From: CAWHOW01 sp050013795
GTDB taxonomy: Bacteria > Bacteroidota > Bacteroidia > Bacteroidales > CG2-30-32-10
Reading direction: 5' to 3'
Length of the DNA stretch: 9,734 nt
Assembly (NCBI GenBank): GCA_050013795.1
Contig: JBEKEO010000105.1
Coordinates: 1 to 9,734 of the forward strand
Shown here one piece after another: positions 1 to 6,692 of this stretch. A program made the position numbers and the translations under genes. Every line of letters begins with the position of its first letter. Position 1 is the stretch's first letter. Below the pieces are notes generated by a model. That model was not told the origin of the DNA, did not search any database, and worked only from the letters and a program-made list of their open reading frames with translations.

Positions 1-269
1 GTCGTAAAGTTATCTTAACCTGGACTGATAACACAGGTGAAGGTAATGCAGCAAGTACAGATGTTGGCATGATACTTTTAATCGATGGCTCTAACAGATT
101 TATGATTGATGACACTTCTTCAGCTGTTCGTTCCGCCGGTACACTGACTTTAACATGTCCGTTGTTCTGGGTAGGAAATACTGTTTATGCTTATATCGCA
201 TTTAAAAATCCAACCACAGGTGAAATTTCAATTTCTTCTTATGCTGGTACAGTTAATGTTCTATTGTAA
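1..269 (+). CDS. C-terminal part of a DUF6266-like protein (5' truncated by window edge)
   Basis: The frame is open from the window edge (first full codon at 3) to TAA at 267-269, giving 88 residues. The visible part starts with a beta-strand-like TWTDNTGEGNAASTD motif, then an AVRSAGTLTLTCPLFWVGNTVYAYIAFKN stretch (two strands around WxGxTVxxYIAF), and ends ISSYAGTVNVLL. This order (W-T-D-N, later A-x-R-x-x-x-x-L-T-L, W-x-G-x-T-V-x-x-Y-I-A-F, terminal S-x-Y-A-G) matches my memory of DUF6266, a Bacteroidota family of about 200 residues with no known function. An internal ATG lies at 69, but the homologous motif begins upstream of it, so the gene is longer. It converges with the recombinase across a shared terminator and is probably cargo of the same integrated element. 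The family call is from memory and untested. Confidence 0.7.
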   Translation, partial: RKVILTWTDNTGEGNAASTDVGMILLIDGSNRFMIDDTSSAVRSAGTLTLTCPLFWVGNTVYAYIAFKNPTTGEISISSYAGTVNVLL

Positions 270-288
270 TTAAATTTGAACTATTACT

Positions 289-321
289 AAAAAGGCTTAC
301 CGTAATTCGATAAGCCTTTTT
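289..321. terminator. Bidirectional Rho-independent terminator
   Basis: A perfect 11-bp stem pairs 289-299 (AAAAAGGCTTA) with 311-321 (TAAGCCTTTTT) around an 11-nt loop. The T-run continues to 323 on the plus strand. The A-run on the left gives a U-tract for minus-strand transcripts. It lies between the convergent stop codons at 269 and 340 and can serve both genes. Confidence 0.85.
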
Positions 322-339
322 TTATGCTGTTTATTAAAA

Positions 340-1575
340 TTAATTTAGAACTGGTGTATTCATAGAATATTTATTCATAATCTTATCCATATCAGTCTTT
401 ATTAGATCATCCACTACCCGGGCATATTTCTTTGTCATGTTTATGCTTGAATGGCCAAGCATTTTGGAAACAACTTCAATTGAAACCTTGTTTTTAAGCG
501 TAACAGTAGTGGCAAAAGTGTGTCTTGCTGTATGTGTGCTCAGTTCTTTATTGATTCCGCATACATCCGCTATTTCTTTCAAGTATGCATTCATCTTTTG
601 ATTACTCATTACTGGTAAGCACAGATTATGTTCCTTGCATGCTTTATTCTCTTTATAGCGATCAAGAATTTCTTTTGCCGGAGCTATAACAGGAATATGG
701 CACCAGTTCTTTGTTTTCCTGCGTTTCTTTTTAATCCATAAACTGCCATCACTTTCCTGTTGCAGATCAGCAGGGCACAGACTTTTTACATCAGAAAAAG
801 CAAGCCCGGTGAAGCAGCAGAACAAATAACAATCTCTCACCACCCTCATTCGTTCAGCAAAAAAATGTTTCTTCATGATTAGGTTTATCTCTTCATCATT
901 TAAGTACGCTAAATCAACATCATCCAGATGGTATTTGATATTTCTGAAAGGATCAATTTTAATCAGGTCATTTGCCATTGCAATGCGAATGATCTTTTTA
1001 AAATTTTTAATGTACTTGACTGTTGTATTATGGCAGCAGGTTCGTTCAGTTTTTAAGTAAAATTCAAAATCTGTAATGAATTGATGATTAATGTCTTTTA
1101 GAGGCATTTCATCCCTTTTGTACTTTTTCAGCATGAACTCTGCAAGATGCTTTCTACAGGTTTGATAACGTTCAACTGTCCCTTCAGCAAAATCCCTGTT
1201 TACAAGCTTCTTAGTCATTTCGTTGTGCTCATCAAAAAGTTTCAGCACACCGGTATTATCCTCATCAATTCCTAAGAACTTATTCCTTAAGCCTTCCGGA
1301 GTTACATCTTTTCGCTGCTCTTCAAGTTCCCGTTTGATTTCAAGAACTCGTTGTTTGACAAAGTCGATGTGCTTGCTGAGGTCTTTTACTTCTTGTGTCT
1401 TTCCTCGAACTGCACCGCTTCGCTCATCCCAGTTTTCTGGCTTCACACTTTGTTTAAGTGAGAACTCACAAATTTTTCCGTTTACAACGATTCGTGCAAA
1501 CACCGGCAAAGTGCCGTCTACTTTAGCTTTTGTCCTTTTCGCGTAGAATTGGACACTGAATCCTGATCTTTTCAT
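340..1575 (-). CDS. Tyrosine recombinase/integrase, Bacteroidota type
   Basis: 411 residues, the usual length for Bacteroidota element integrases. Layout: an N-terminal arm-binding domain (about 1-100; SVQFYAKRTKAK... and the typical NWDERSG motif at 48-54), a SAM-like core-binding domain (about 108-215; GTVERYQTCRKHLAEF), and a catalytic domain (about 220-395). Visible catalytic residues are H348-x-x-R351 in HTARHTFAT, H375 in MLGHSSI, and nucleophile Y384 in KKYARV, with candidate lysines at 283-288. The position that usually carries the first catalytic Arg (TGLR) is Ala259 in TGLAFSDV; loss of this Arg is known in the IntDOT-like branch, so the enzyme need not be dead. The start MKRSGF follows an A/T-rich leader without a Shine-Dalgarno site. 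The gene reads away from tRNA-Ser, whose 3' end lies about 235 bp upstream, so it probably drives insertion and excision of an element extending left of the window. DUF6266-like cargo sits immediately downstream, convergently. Confidence 0.95.
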   Translation of the reverse strand: MKRSGFSVQFYAKRTKAKVDGTLPVFARIVVNGKICEFSLKQSVKPENWDERSGAVRGKTQEVKDLSKHIDFVKQRVLEIKRELEEQRKDVTPEGLRNKFLGIDEDNTGVLKLFDEHNEMTKKLVNRDFAEGTVERYQTCRKHLAEFMLKKYKRDEMPLKDINHQFITDFEFYLKTERTCCHNTTVKYIKNFKKIIRIAMANDLIKIDPFRNIKYHLDDVDLAYLNDEEINLIMKKHFFAERMRVVRDCYLFCCFTGLAFSDVKSLCPADLQQESDGSLWIKKKRRKTKNWCHIPVIAPAKEILDRYKENKACKEHNLCLPVMSNQKMNAYLKEIADVCGINKELSTHTARHTFATTVTLKNKVSIEVVSKMLGHSSINMTKKYARVVDDLIKTDMDKIMNKYSMNTPVLN

Positions 1576-1664
1576 AGCGATAATTTTTATATGTTTAAAA
1601 TTACGCCTTCAAAGCAGAATAAGGGTTTGCAAAGGATTGCACGTTAGTGCGAAATCATCTTATC

Positions 1665-1742
1665 AAGTGGAGTTTCCAAACTCCCTTTTATGTCCACTTA
1701 TTTTTCCACTAAACAAGTGGAGAAAAAGGGAGTAGTCCACTG
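1665..1742. repeat. Cluster of AGTGGA/TCCACT motifs in overlapping inverted repeats; candidate recombinase or excisionase sites
   Basis: Five copies of the hexamer AGTGGA or its complement lie within 76 bp: 1666-1671 (+), 1693-1698 (-), 1705-1710 (-), 1716-1721 (+) and 1736-1741 (-). They build inverted repeats: GGAGTTT/AAACTCC at 1669-1675 and 1678-1684 with a 2-nt spacer, and ACTCCCTTTT/AAAAGGGAGT at 1680-1689 and 1724-1733 enclosing TCCACTT/AAGTGGA at 1693-1699 and 1715-1721. The block lies between the recombinase start and the tRNA terminator, where arm-type sites or regulatory sites of an integrative element are expected. The rest of 1576-1811 holds a GCAC-GTTA-GTGC mini-hairpin (1639-1650) and no gene. 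The functional role is inference. Confidence 0.55.
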
Positions 1743-1748
1743 GATGAT

Positions 1749-1790
1749 AAAAAAAAATCCGCTGTTTCTTAATTGATTTTCAGCGGATTT
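1749..1790 (-). terminator. Rho-independent terminator downstream of tRNA-Ser
   Basis: A perfect 10-bp stem pairs 1755-1764 (AAATCCGCTG) with 1781-1790 (CAGCGGATTT) around a 16-nt loop. On the minus strand the stem is followed by a U-run formed by the plus-strand A-run at 1749-1757. It starts 20 nt after the tRNA 3' end. Confidence 0.85.
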
Positions 1791-1810
1791 CACTTTCTAA
1801 GGTCTGTTAC

Positions 1811-1898
<88 letters not shown>

Positions 1899-1902
1899 GT
1901 TG

Positions 1903-1910
1903 CAAAAGTA
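1903..1910 (-). promoter_or_regulatory. -7 promoter box (TACTTTTG) of tRNA-Ser
   Basis: On the minus strand TACTTTTG matches the Bacteroidota -7 consensus TAnnTTTG. It ends 4 nt before the mature tRNA 5' end, so transcription would start almost at the mature end. No clear TTG -33 box is visible. Confidence 0.65.
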
Positions 1911-1969
1911 GTATTATTTTTTGAAAAGTCAGTGAAATTTATACCCGTTCTCAATAAATTGGATATTAT

Positions 1970-2005
1970 TACCGTTAACTGATTAAATCCTACCGTTAAC
2001 TGATT
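1970..2005 (+). repeat. Two perfect 15-bp direct repeats, 21 bp apart; candidate operator
   Basis: TACCGTTAACTGATT occurs at 1970-1984 and again at 1991-2005, with start-to-start spacing of 21 bp, two helical turns. Each contains the palindrome GTTAAC. The pair ends 28 bp before the TAACTTTG promoter box at 2034-2041, placing the repeats around -71 and -50 of the predicted transcript start, a common position for an activator. Function is inferred from geometry only. Confidence 0.6.
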
Positions 2006-2033
2006 CATGCGCCTAAACAACTTTAACAACCTA

Positions 2034-2041
2034 TAACTTTG
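2034..2041 (+). promoter_or_regulatory. -7 promoter box (TAACTTTG) of the small ORF
   Basis: TAACTTTG matches TAnnTTTG and ends 21 nt before the ATG at 2063. No good -33 TTG is seen upstream, which would fit an activator-dependent promoter using the direct repeats at 1970-2005. Confidence 0.55.
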
Positions 2042-2062
2042 TAGTAATAAAAAAGACATATT

Positions 2063-2200
2063 ATGGCAAAGAAAAATCAATATATGGAACATGCTGAAGA
2101 AGACAAAAGGAATGGTAAAAGAATAAAGTTTAATTTCTTCATGGTATTTTGGCTGTTGTTTTTTTGTAAAAGGTCAAAACATAGTTTTAAAAATTATTAA
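2063..2200 (+). CDS. Small basic protein with a hydrophobic segment (45 residues), unknown function
   Basis: ATG at 2063 to TAA at 2198-2200. The product starts MAKKNQYMEHAEEDKRNGKR, a highly charged hydrophilic N-terminal half, followed by a hydrophobic stretch FNFFMVFWLLFFC (about residues 23-35) and a basic tail KRSKHSFKNY. This could be a single membrane segment with both ends charged. Support for a real gene: a consensus -7 box and short A-rich leader directly upstream, a lone ATG with sensible coding composition, and stop placement just before the next gene's promoter. I do not recognise the family, and a short ORF in AT-rich DNA can arise by chance. Confidence 0.5.
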   Translation: MAKKNQYMEHAEEDKRNGKRIKFNFFMVFWLLFFCKRSKHSFKNY

Positions 2201-2203
2201 ACC

Positions 2204-2231
2204 TTTGTATAGAAGAAATTCTCTACCTTTG
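2204..2231 (+). promoter_or_regulatory. Promoter of the GWxTD gene (TTTG ... TACCTTTG)
   Basis: TACCTTTG at 2224-2231 matches TAnnTTTG, and TTTG at 2204-2207 can serve as the -33 element with a 16-bp gap, slightly short. The predicted transcript start lies about 12 nt before the ATG at 2250. The box also supports the downstream start over the ATG at 2205, which would overlap the promoter. Confidence 0.65.
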
Positions 2232-2249
2232 TTTATCAACAATAAAATT

Positions 2250-3716
2250 ATGAAAAAGATATATTTACTTCTTTTAGGAATTTTTGCAATATTTTCCTCA
2301 GCAAATTCTAAAGGAATGCAGGCATACCTGTCACATTCAACTTTTTTCTCGCCTAAAGACGGTCCTTATATTGAAACTTATTTATCAGTTGTAGGCAAGA
2401 CTGTCCGCTTTATTATGAATGCAAATAATAAATTCCAGGCTACAGTGGAGATCACTATGGTATTTAAGCAAAATGAGATAGTTAAAGGTTTTAAAAAGAT
2501 AGATCTGAAAAGCCCTGAAATTGATGATACCAGTAAAATAGACTTTACTTTCATGGATCAGCAGAGATTTCAACTGCCAAACGGCGATTACAATATGGAA
2601 ATCCAGATATTGGATATGAATAAACCAAAAGCTGTTCCATTCAAGACATCCGAATCAATTTCAATTAATTTTCCTGCCGGCAAAGTAAATGTTTCGGGAA
2701 TACAACTTGTGGAGTCGTACAAACCTTCAGTTTCATCAAATGCGATAAGTAAAAACGGATATGATTTGGTTCCTTTCACAATTAATTTTTATCCGGAGAC
2801 AATAAATAAGCTTACTTTTTATGCTGAAGTTTATAATACTGATAGTCTTTTTAAACCTGATGAAAAGTTCCTGGTGAATTATTATATTGAATCATATGAA
2901 ACCAATAAAATTATAAGTGATTTCTTCAAATTCAAGAAAGAGACACCGAAGAATGTAATTGTTGAGTTTAATGAATTCGATATTTCAAATCTTCCTTCAG
3001 GAAATTATAATTTAGTAATTGATGTTAAAGATAAAGATAATCAAAGAGTAACTTTTAACAAACTTTATTTCCAGAGAAGCAATCCTTCTGTTCATTTCAA
3101 TATAAAGGATATAACCACTCTTGACGTGAGCAACACTTTTGCAGGGATGATCACAAATATTGATACTCTTAGAGATTATATAAAATCAACTTACCCTATA
3201 TCTACTCAGATTGAAAAACAGTTTGCTGAAAGCAACCTGAAGTCATCCGATCTCAAAACCCTTCAGCAATATTTTTTAAATTTCTGGATGACGCGTAATG
3301 TTAATGAACCCGGTAAAGCCTGGGCGAATTATTTTGTAGAAGTCCGTAAAGTTAATCTCGCTTACAAAACCATGATAAAAAAAGGATATGAAACCGACAG
3401 GGGAAGGGTATATTTACAATATGGGCCTCCTAACAATATTAACGCAATTACTTCTGACCCCAATTCATACCCATATGAGATATGGCATTATTACACCTTA
3501 AGTAATCAGAGAAACAAGAAGTTTGTCTTTTATGCACCCGATGTTGTTACCAACGATTATGAACTGATCCATTCTGACGCTATTGGTGAAGTAAATAATC
3601 CCTCATGGCAGTTATTGCTTAATAACCGCAGTAATTCAACAAATAACCCTGATGCTACTAAAGGGCAGGATTATTATGGAGGAAAAGCTAATGATTATTA
3701 TAATAATCCCCGTTAA
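2250..3716 (+). CDS. GWxTD domain-containing secreted protein
   Basis: 488 residues from the chosen ATG at 2250. An in-frame ATG at 2205 would add 15 residues before a classic signal peptide (MKKIYLLLLGIFAIFSSANS) and would lie inside the promoter, so I reject it. After export, residues about 20-290 are beta-rich and look like two or three Ig-like domains with repeated LPNGDYNMEIQI / LPSGNYNLVIDV turns, as in proteins binding envelope partners. The C-terminal region carries the GWxTD signature at about 379-393 (GYETDRGRVYLQYGPP), with Tyr in place of the usual Trp, and PYEIWHYY at about 408-415, followed by a low-complexity Asn/Tyr/Gly tail (YYGGKANDYYNNPR). The family is common in Bacteroidota, is periplasmic or envelope located by inference, and has no established reaction. 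It has its own promoter, and a further box precedes the next gene. Confidence 0.85.
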   Translation: MKKIYLLLLGIFAIFSSANSKGMQAYLSHSTFFSPKDGPYIETYLSVVGKTVRFIMNANNKFQATVEITMVFKQNEIVKGFKKIDLKSPEIDDTSKIDFTFMDQQRFQLPNGDYNMEIQILDMNKPKAVPFKTSESISINFPAGKVNVSGIQLVESYKPSVSSNAISKNGYDLVPFTINFYPETINKLTFYAEVYNTDSLFKPDEKFLVNYYIESYETNKIISDFFKFKKETPKNVIVEFNEFDISNLPSGNYNLVIDVKDKDNQRVTFNKLYFQRSNPSVHFNIKDITTLDVSNTFAGMITNIDTLRDYIKSTYPISTQIEKQFAESNLKSSDLKTLQQYFLNFWMTRNVNEPGKAWANYFVEVRKVNLAYKTMIKKGYETDRGRVYLQYGPPNNINAITSDPNSYPYEIWHYYTLSNQRNKKFVFYAPDVVTNDYELIHSDAIGEVNNPSWQLLLNNRSNSTNNPDATKGQDYYGGKANDYYNNPR

Positions 3717-3740
3717 TAGCTTTCTTTCACTCTCTTTTTT

Positions 3741-3748
3741 TAATTTTG
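3741..3748 (+). promoter_or_regulatory. -7 promoter box (TAATTTTG) of the acyltransferase gene
   Basis: TAATTTTG matches TAnnTTTG and lies 23 nt before the ATG at 3772, within the 55-bp gap after the GWxTD gene. It suggests independent transcription as well as possible read-through. Confidence 0.55.
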
Positions 3749-3771
3749 CATTTGTTTTATCAGCTTAAAGT

Positions 3772-4641
3772 ATGATAGTGTTCAATTATTTTCTTACTGC
3801 AATCATCTGGGTGATTTCCATAATGCCTTTCTGGATACTGTATGGCATCTCAGATCTTATGTATGTAATATTTTATTATATTGTTGGTTACAGGAAAAAA
3901 GTTGTTTATACAAATCTCAGGAATTCTTTTCCCGAAAAATCCGAAAAGGAAATTAATAAAATTGCCCATAAGTTTTACCATAATCTTTGCGACCTGTTCC
4001 TGGAAGTAATTAAGGTCAAAACTGTTTCTCAAAAGAAACTTGTAAAAAGAATAAGTTTTAAGAATATGGAAATAGTGGACCGCCTGTATAATGAAGGGCG
4101 GAGTGTAATGGCAATTTTAGGGCATATCGGCAACTGGGAGTGGGTAGGCGTTAATGCGCAATATTTTTTCAGGCATAAGCCTTTTGCAGTGGTAAAACCT
4201 TTAAGCAGCAAATTCTGGGAAGACTATATAACACGCTTACGATACAGTTTTGGAAAGGAAGGACTTATTCCCTTTAAGCAAACATTAAGGGTGCTGGTGA
4301 AAAACAAGAATCATGTTTTCCTGACACTGATTGCAGCCGACCAAACGCCCACTAAGTCGGAGATTGAATACTGGACAACATTCCTTAACCAGGAAACCCC
4401 TGTATTTTTAGGCACTGAAAAGATTGCCAAAGCGCTTAACATGGCTGTGCTCTTCTTTAACATACAACGACCAAAAAGGGGACATTATGAAATTGAGATT
4501 TCAGTGCTGGCAGAGAACCCAAAGGACACTGCTGAGAATGAAATTACCGAAATGCATGTGCACGCTCTTGAAAAAGCCATTATTGCGCATCCCGATAACT
4601 GGCTTTGGAGCCACAGAAGATGGAAGCACAAGAAAGAATAA
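3772..4641 (+). CDS. LpxL/HtrB-family lipid A (Kdo2-lipid) acyltransferase
   Basis: 289 residues, typical for the family. An N-terminal membrane anchor spans about 4-40. The lysophospholipid-acyltransferase motif H(x)4E is at 118-123 (GHIGNWEW), the second block is VVKPL at 140-144, AADQTP at 188-193 is the conserved substrate-site element, and the C-terminal signature WLWSHRRWK is at 277-285. The family transfers a secondary acyl chain from acyl-ACP to a hydroxyacyl chain of the lipid A precursor on the cytoplasmic face of the inner membrane. Bacteroidota often make penta-acylated lipid A using one such enzyme. The start MIVFNYF is the only sensible one and has a promoter box 23 nt upstream. 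Neighbours, a GWxTD protein and an M48 protease, are also envelope related but not known partners. The motifs are clear; the exact acyl specificity is not visible. Confidence 0.92.
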   Translation: MIVFNYFLTAIIWVISIMPFWILYGISDLMYVIFYYIVGYRKKVVYTNLRNSFPEKSEKEINKIAHKFYHNLCDLFLEVIKVKTVSQKKLVKRISFKNMEIVDRLYNEGRSVMAILGHIGNWEWVGVNAQYFFRHKPFAVVKPLSSKFWEDYITRLRYSFGKEGLIPFKQTLRVLVKNKNHVFLTLIAADQTPTKSEIEYWTTFLNQETPVFLGTEKIAKALNMAVLFFNIQRPKRGHYEIEISVLAENPKDTAENEITEMHVHALEKAIIAHPDNWLWSHRRWKHKKE

Positions 4642-4671
4642 TCTATTAATTCACAACATGCAGTATAATTA

Positions 4672-4769
4672 TTAACCGCAAAGGGCGCAAAGTCATTCGC
4701 AAAGTTCACAAAGAAACTTTCTTCTCTGCGTTCTTTGCGTTATCTTCTCTTTGTGTTCTTTGCGGTTAA
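4672..4769. repeat. CGCAAAG-rich palindromic intergenic repeat, copy 1
   Basis: Terminal inverted repeats of 12 bp are perfect: TTAACCGCAAAG (4672-4683) and CTTTGCGGTTAA (4758-4769). Each arm carries about four copies of CGCAAAG or a close variant (left: 4677, 4685, 4698, 4706; right on the other strand: about 4765, 4755, 4739, 4730), so the 98-bp block can fold into a long hairpin. It fills the gap between the acyltransferase stop and the protease start. A related copy is at 8479-8577. It has no coding capacity for a transposase and is MITE- or REP-like in form. Confidence 0.85.
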
Positions 4770-4805
4770 GCTTTATTATAAATCATCAGAAATAATAAAT
4801 AAAAC

Positions 4806-6053
4806 ATGCACATGCCCCAAACCCTTTTCATCATTATCATAGCTTTTCTTATTGCTGATTATTTGCTTGGCCGATGGCTCGATTACCTGAACAGCCTGTA
4901 CTGGAGCAATGAACTGCCCGAAGAACTGAAAGGCATTTACGATGCCGAGAAATACCGCAAATCGCAGGACTACCTTAAGGTGCAACATAAATTTGCTTTG
5001 CTTACAAGCACCCTTACATTTGTTGTTATGCTGCTTTTCTTTTATTTTAAAGGCTTTGCCGCTGTTGATAACTGGGCCCGCTCCTACTCTGCCAATCCCA
5101 TTGTTATTGCGGTTATCTTTTTCGGGGCGCTTGGTTTGGCTGCCGATATCCTTTCCACTCCTTTCCAGATATACAGCCAGTTTGTGATTGAACAGAAATT
5201 CGGATTTAATAAAACAACTCCAAAGACCTATATCTTCGACAAATTAAAATCGTGGCTGCTGGGAGCAGTGATAGGAGGCGGATTGCTGTCGCTCATCATC
5301 TGGATATATGATTCTACTGGTGAGTACTTCTGGTTGATTGCATGGGCTGTTATAACGGCATTCATGCTGTTCATGACCATGTTCTATTCCTCGCTCATAG
5401 TGCCTTTGTTCAACAAGCAAACACCCCTGGAAGAAGGCGAACTGAGGAACGCTATTAACGATTTTGCTGTTAAAACAGGCTTTAAACTTGATAACATTTT
5501 TGTGATAGACGGCTCCAAGCGTTCCACCAAGGCTAATGCTTACTTCAGCGGACTGGGGATGAAAAAGAGGATAGTGCTTTATGACACGCTTATTAAAGAC
5601 CATACTACTGAGGAACTTGTGGCTGTGCTGGCGCATGAGATTGGGCATTATAAAAAGAAACACACGCTGAAAGGTATGTTCATGTCGGTGGTGCAAACGG
5701 GGCTGATGCTATACATTATCAGTTTGTTTATTGGTAATCCTGTTTTATCGCAGGCACTGGGAGCACAGCAGGGAAGCTTCCACATGGGCATACTGGCATT
5801 TGGCTTGTTGTATAGCCCTTTATCGTTATTGCTTGGCATACTGATGAACCGGCTTTCGCGCAAATACGAATTTGAAGCCGACCGCTTTGCCGGTGAAAAC
5901 TATAATGCATCTGCATTGCAGCAGGCTTTAAAAAAGCTTTCGGTAAATAACCTCAGCAACCTTAAGCCCCACCCGCTTTATGTTTTCTTCCATTATTCAC
6001 ACCCGCCTTTATTGGAGAGACTGAAAGCACTTGACAAAATAGGGAAAGAATAG
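4806..6053 (+). CDS. M48-family (Ste24/CAAX prenyl protease 1-like) membrane zinc metalloprotease
   Basis: 415 residues, about the length of Ste24 relatives. Hydrophobic segments lie near 4-22, 64-84, 98-116, 150-168, 174-198, 290-310 and 327-347. The zinc motif HEIGH is at 277-281 in VLAHEIGHYKKKH. The third ligand is probably E355 in the RKYEFEAD block (352-359), with D359 conserved in the family. The preceding YFSGLGMKKRIVLYDTL (246-262) and the C-terminal SHPPLLERLKAL (398-409) are typical M48A elements. Eukaryotic homologues trim prenylated proteins; bacterial ones more likely act in membrane protein quality control. ATG at 4806 and ATG at 4812 (MPQTLF) are both acceptable starts. No TAnnTTTG box is visible because the palindromic repeat ends 36 nt upstream. 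The last 30 codons occur a second time at 6721-6804, which suggests that the present 3' end may have been replaced. Confidence 0.93.
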   Translation: MHMPQTLFIIIIAFLIADYLLGRWLDYLNSLYWSNELPEELKGIYDAEKYRKSQDYLKVQHKFALLTSTLTFVVMLLFFYFKGFAAVDNWARSYSANPIVIAVIFFGALGLAADILSTPFQIYSQFVIEQKFGFNKTTPKTYIFDKLKSWLLGAVIGGGLLSLIIWIYDSTGEYFWLIAWAVITAFMLFMTMFYSSLIVPLFNKQTPLEEGELRNAINDFAVKTGFKLDNIFVIDGSKRSTKANAYFSGLGMKKRIVLYDTLIKDHTTEELVAVLAHEIGHYKKKHTLKGMFMSVVQTGLMLYIISLFIGNPVLSQALGAQQGSFHMGILAFGLLYSPLSLLLGILMNRLSRKYEFEADRFAGENYNASALQQALKKLSVNNLSNLKPHPLYVFFHYSHPPLLERLKALDKIGKE

Positions 6054-6090
6054 CAGACGGAAATAGTAGGCAGGAAGCAGCGGCAGGAGG

Positions 6091-6170
6091 CAGTTTGTTT
6101 GTTACTCATCCCGTTCCCTTCTCTACCAGTAGATAAGGGACTTGAATACTCCCCTATTTGCTTGCTGAGG
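6091..6170. repeat. Hairpin intergenic repeat, copy 1 (truncated)
   Basis: Begins CAGTTTGTTTG, contains ACTCATCCC, then an inverted repeat TCCCTTCTCTAC (6115-6126) / GTAGATAAGGGA (6129-6140) with one mismatch, then CTCCCCTATTTGCTTGC. It aligns with 7888-7973 over about 80 bp. The right part found in copy 2 is missing here, and the repeat runs instead into the 33-bp repeat at 6171. Confidence 0.75.
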
Positions 6171-6203
6171 GCGATAAAAATAGTCATAATCGCACAAGAA
6201 GCC
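6171..6203 (+). repeat. 33-bp direct repeat, copy 1
   Basis: Begins GCGATAAAAATAG and ends GCACAAGAAGCC. It is identical to 6693-6725. Here it is followed by ACCCCGCC, not by the protease tail. Confidence 0.9.
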
Positions 6204-6692
6204 ACCCCGCCAAATTTTCCCTTGCCTGCGCACTCTTTAAATTTCATTTAAAGTGTGTTGGCCCGGCAAAACGGCGAGGTCAAGGCTAGCGTGAATGAAA
6301 TATTGTCTGGAGTTCTTACAAAGCAGACTCTGTAAAGAGGCTGTTATTCTTTGTTTAGAAATCCGGCAATATTTCAGAGAGCGCTGAAGCATCGTTTTGC
6401 CTAGCTTTTTCTTTGTTACTTTCTTTTGGCAATGAAAAGAAAGTAAGATTACACAATTGCAATTCACTCTTTGTTCTTCTTTTCCACTTTTCTTTTGCTT
6501 GTCCAAAAGAAAAGTTCCAAAAGAAAAAGACACGCTCCCGAAGGCATTCTCCCTGCACACATGCTTACACGGATGTGCAAACCGGCCGCAACGCTTTTTA
6601 TTACCCCCTCCTTTTCGCCATCCCTTCTGTAATAAAAAGAATGTTGCTTTACACATGCCCTTGGTTTGCCACATCCTCACATGCTGCCGGGA
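6204..6692. other. Non-coding patchwork of hairpins, no gene seen
   Basis: About 490 bp without a convincing ORF; long open frames exist on both strands but are low-complexity Lys/Ser/Phe-rich. It holds four inverted repeats: 6231-6242/6246-6257 (CACTCTTTAAAT / ATTTAAAGTGTG, one mismatch), 6416-6427/6435-6446 (TTACTTTCTTTT / AAAAGAAAGTAA, perfect), 6486-6496/6505-6515 (ACTTTTCTTTT / AAAAGAAAAGT, perfect), and a large interrupted hairpin 6571-6676. The last could act on transcripts of the minus-strand gene ending at 6787, but no U-tract marks it as a terminator. Confidence 0.7.
6571..6676. repeat. Large interrupted hairpin (about 106 nt)
   Basis: Three nested pairings share one axis: outer GGATGTGCAAACC (6571-6583) with GGTTTGCCACATCC (6663-6676), with a single extra C; middle GCAAC (6588-6592) with GTTGC (6643-6647); and inner CTTTTTATTAC (6594-6604) with GTAATAAAAAG (6629-6639). 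This suggests a structured RNA or a palindromic mobile repeat. Confidence 0.75.

Noticed and set aside
1..1810. Complete prophage or conjugative element
   Set aside because: Only an integrase and one cargo fragment are visible; the element's content lies outside the window, so its type cannot be stated.
2205..2249. Upstream ATG giving the GWxTD protein 15 extra residues
   Set aside because: It would bury the signal peptide and overlap the promoter boxes; the ATG at 2250 is better.
5244..5696. 150-residue antisense ORF within the protease gene
   Set aside because: It is Cys/His-rich shadow coding opposite conserved M48 motifs, with no promoter or family resemblance.
6416..6515. Hairpins as Rho-independent terminators for the protease
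   Set aside because: They lie more than 360 bp after the stop and lack a clean U-tract after the stem.
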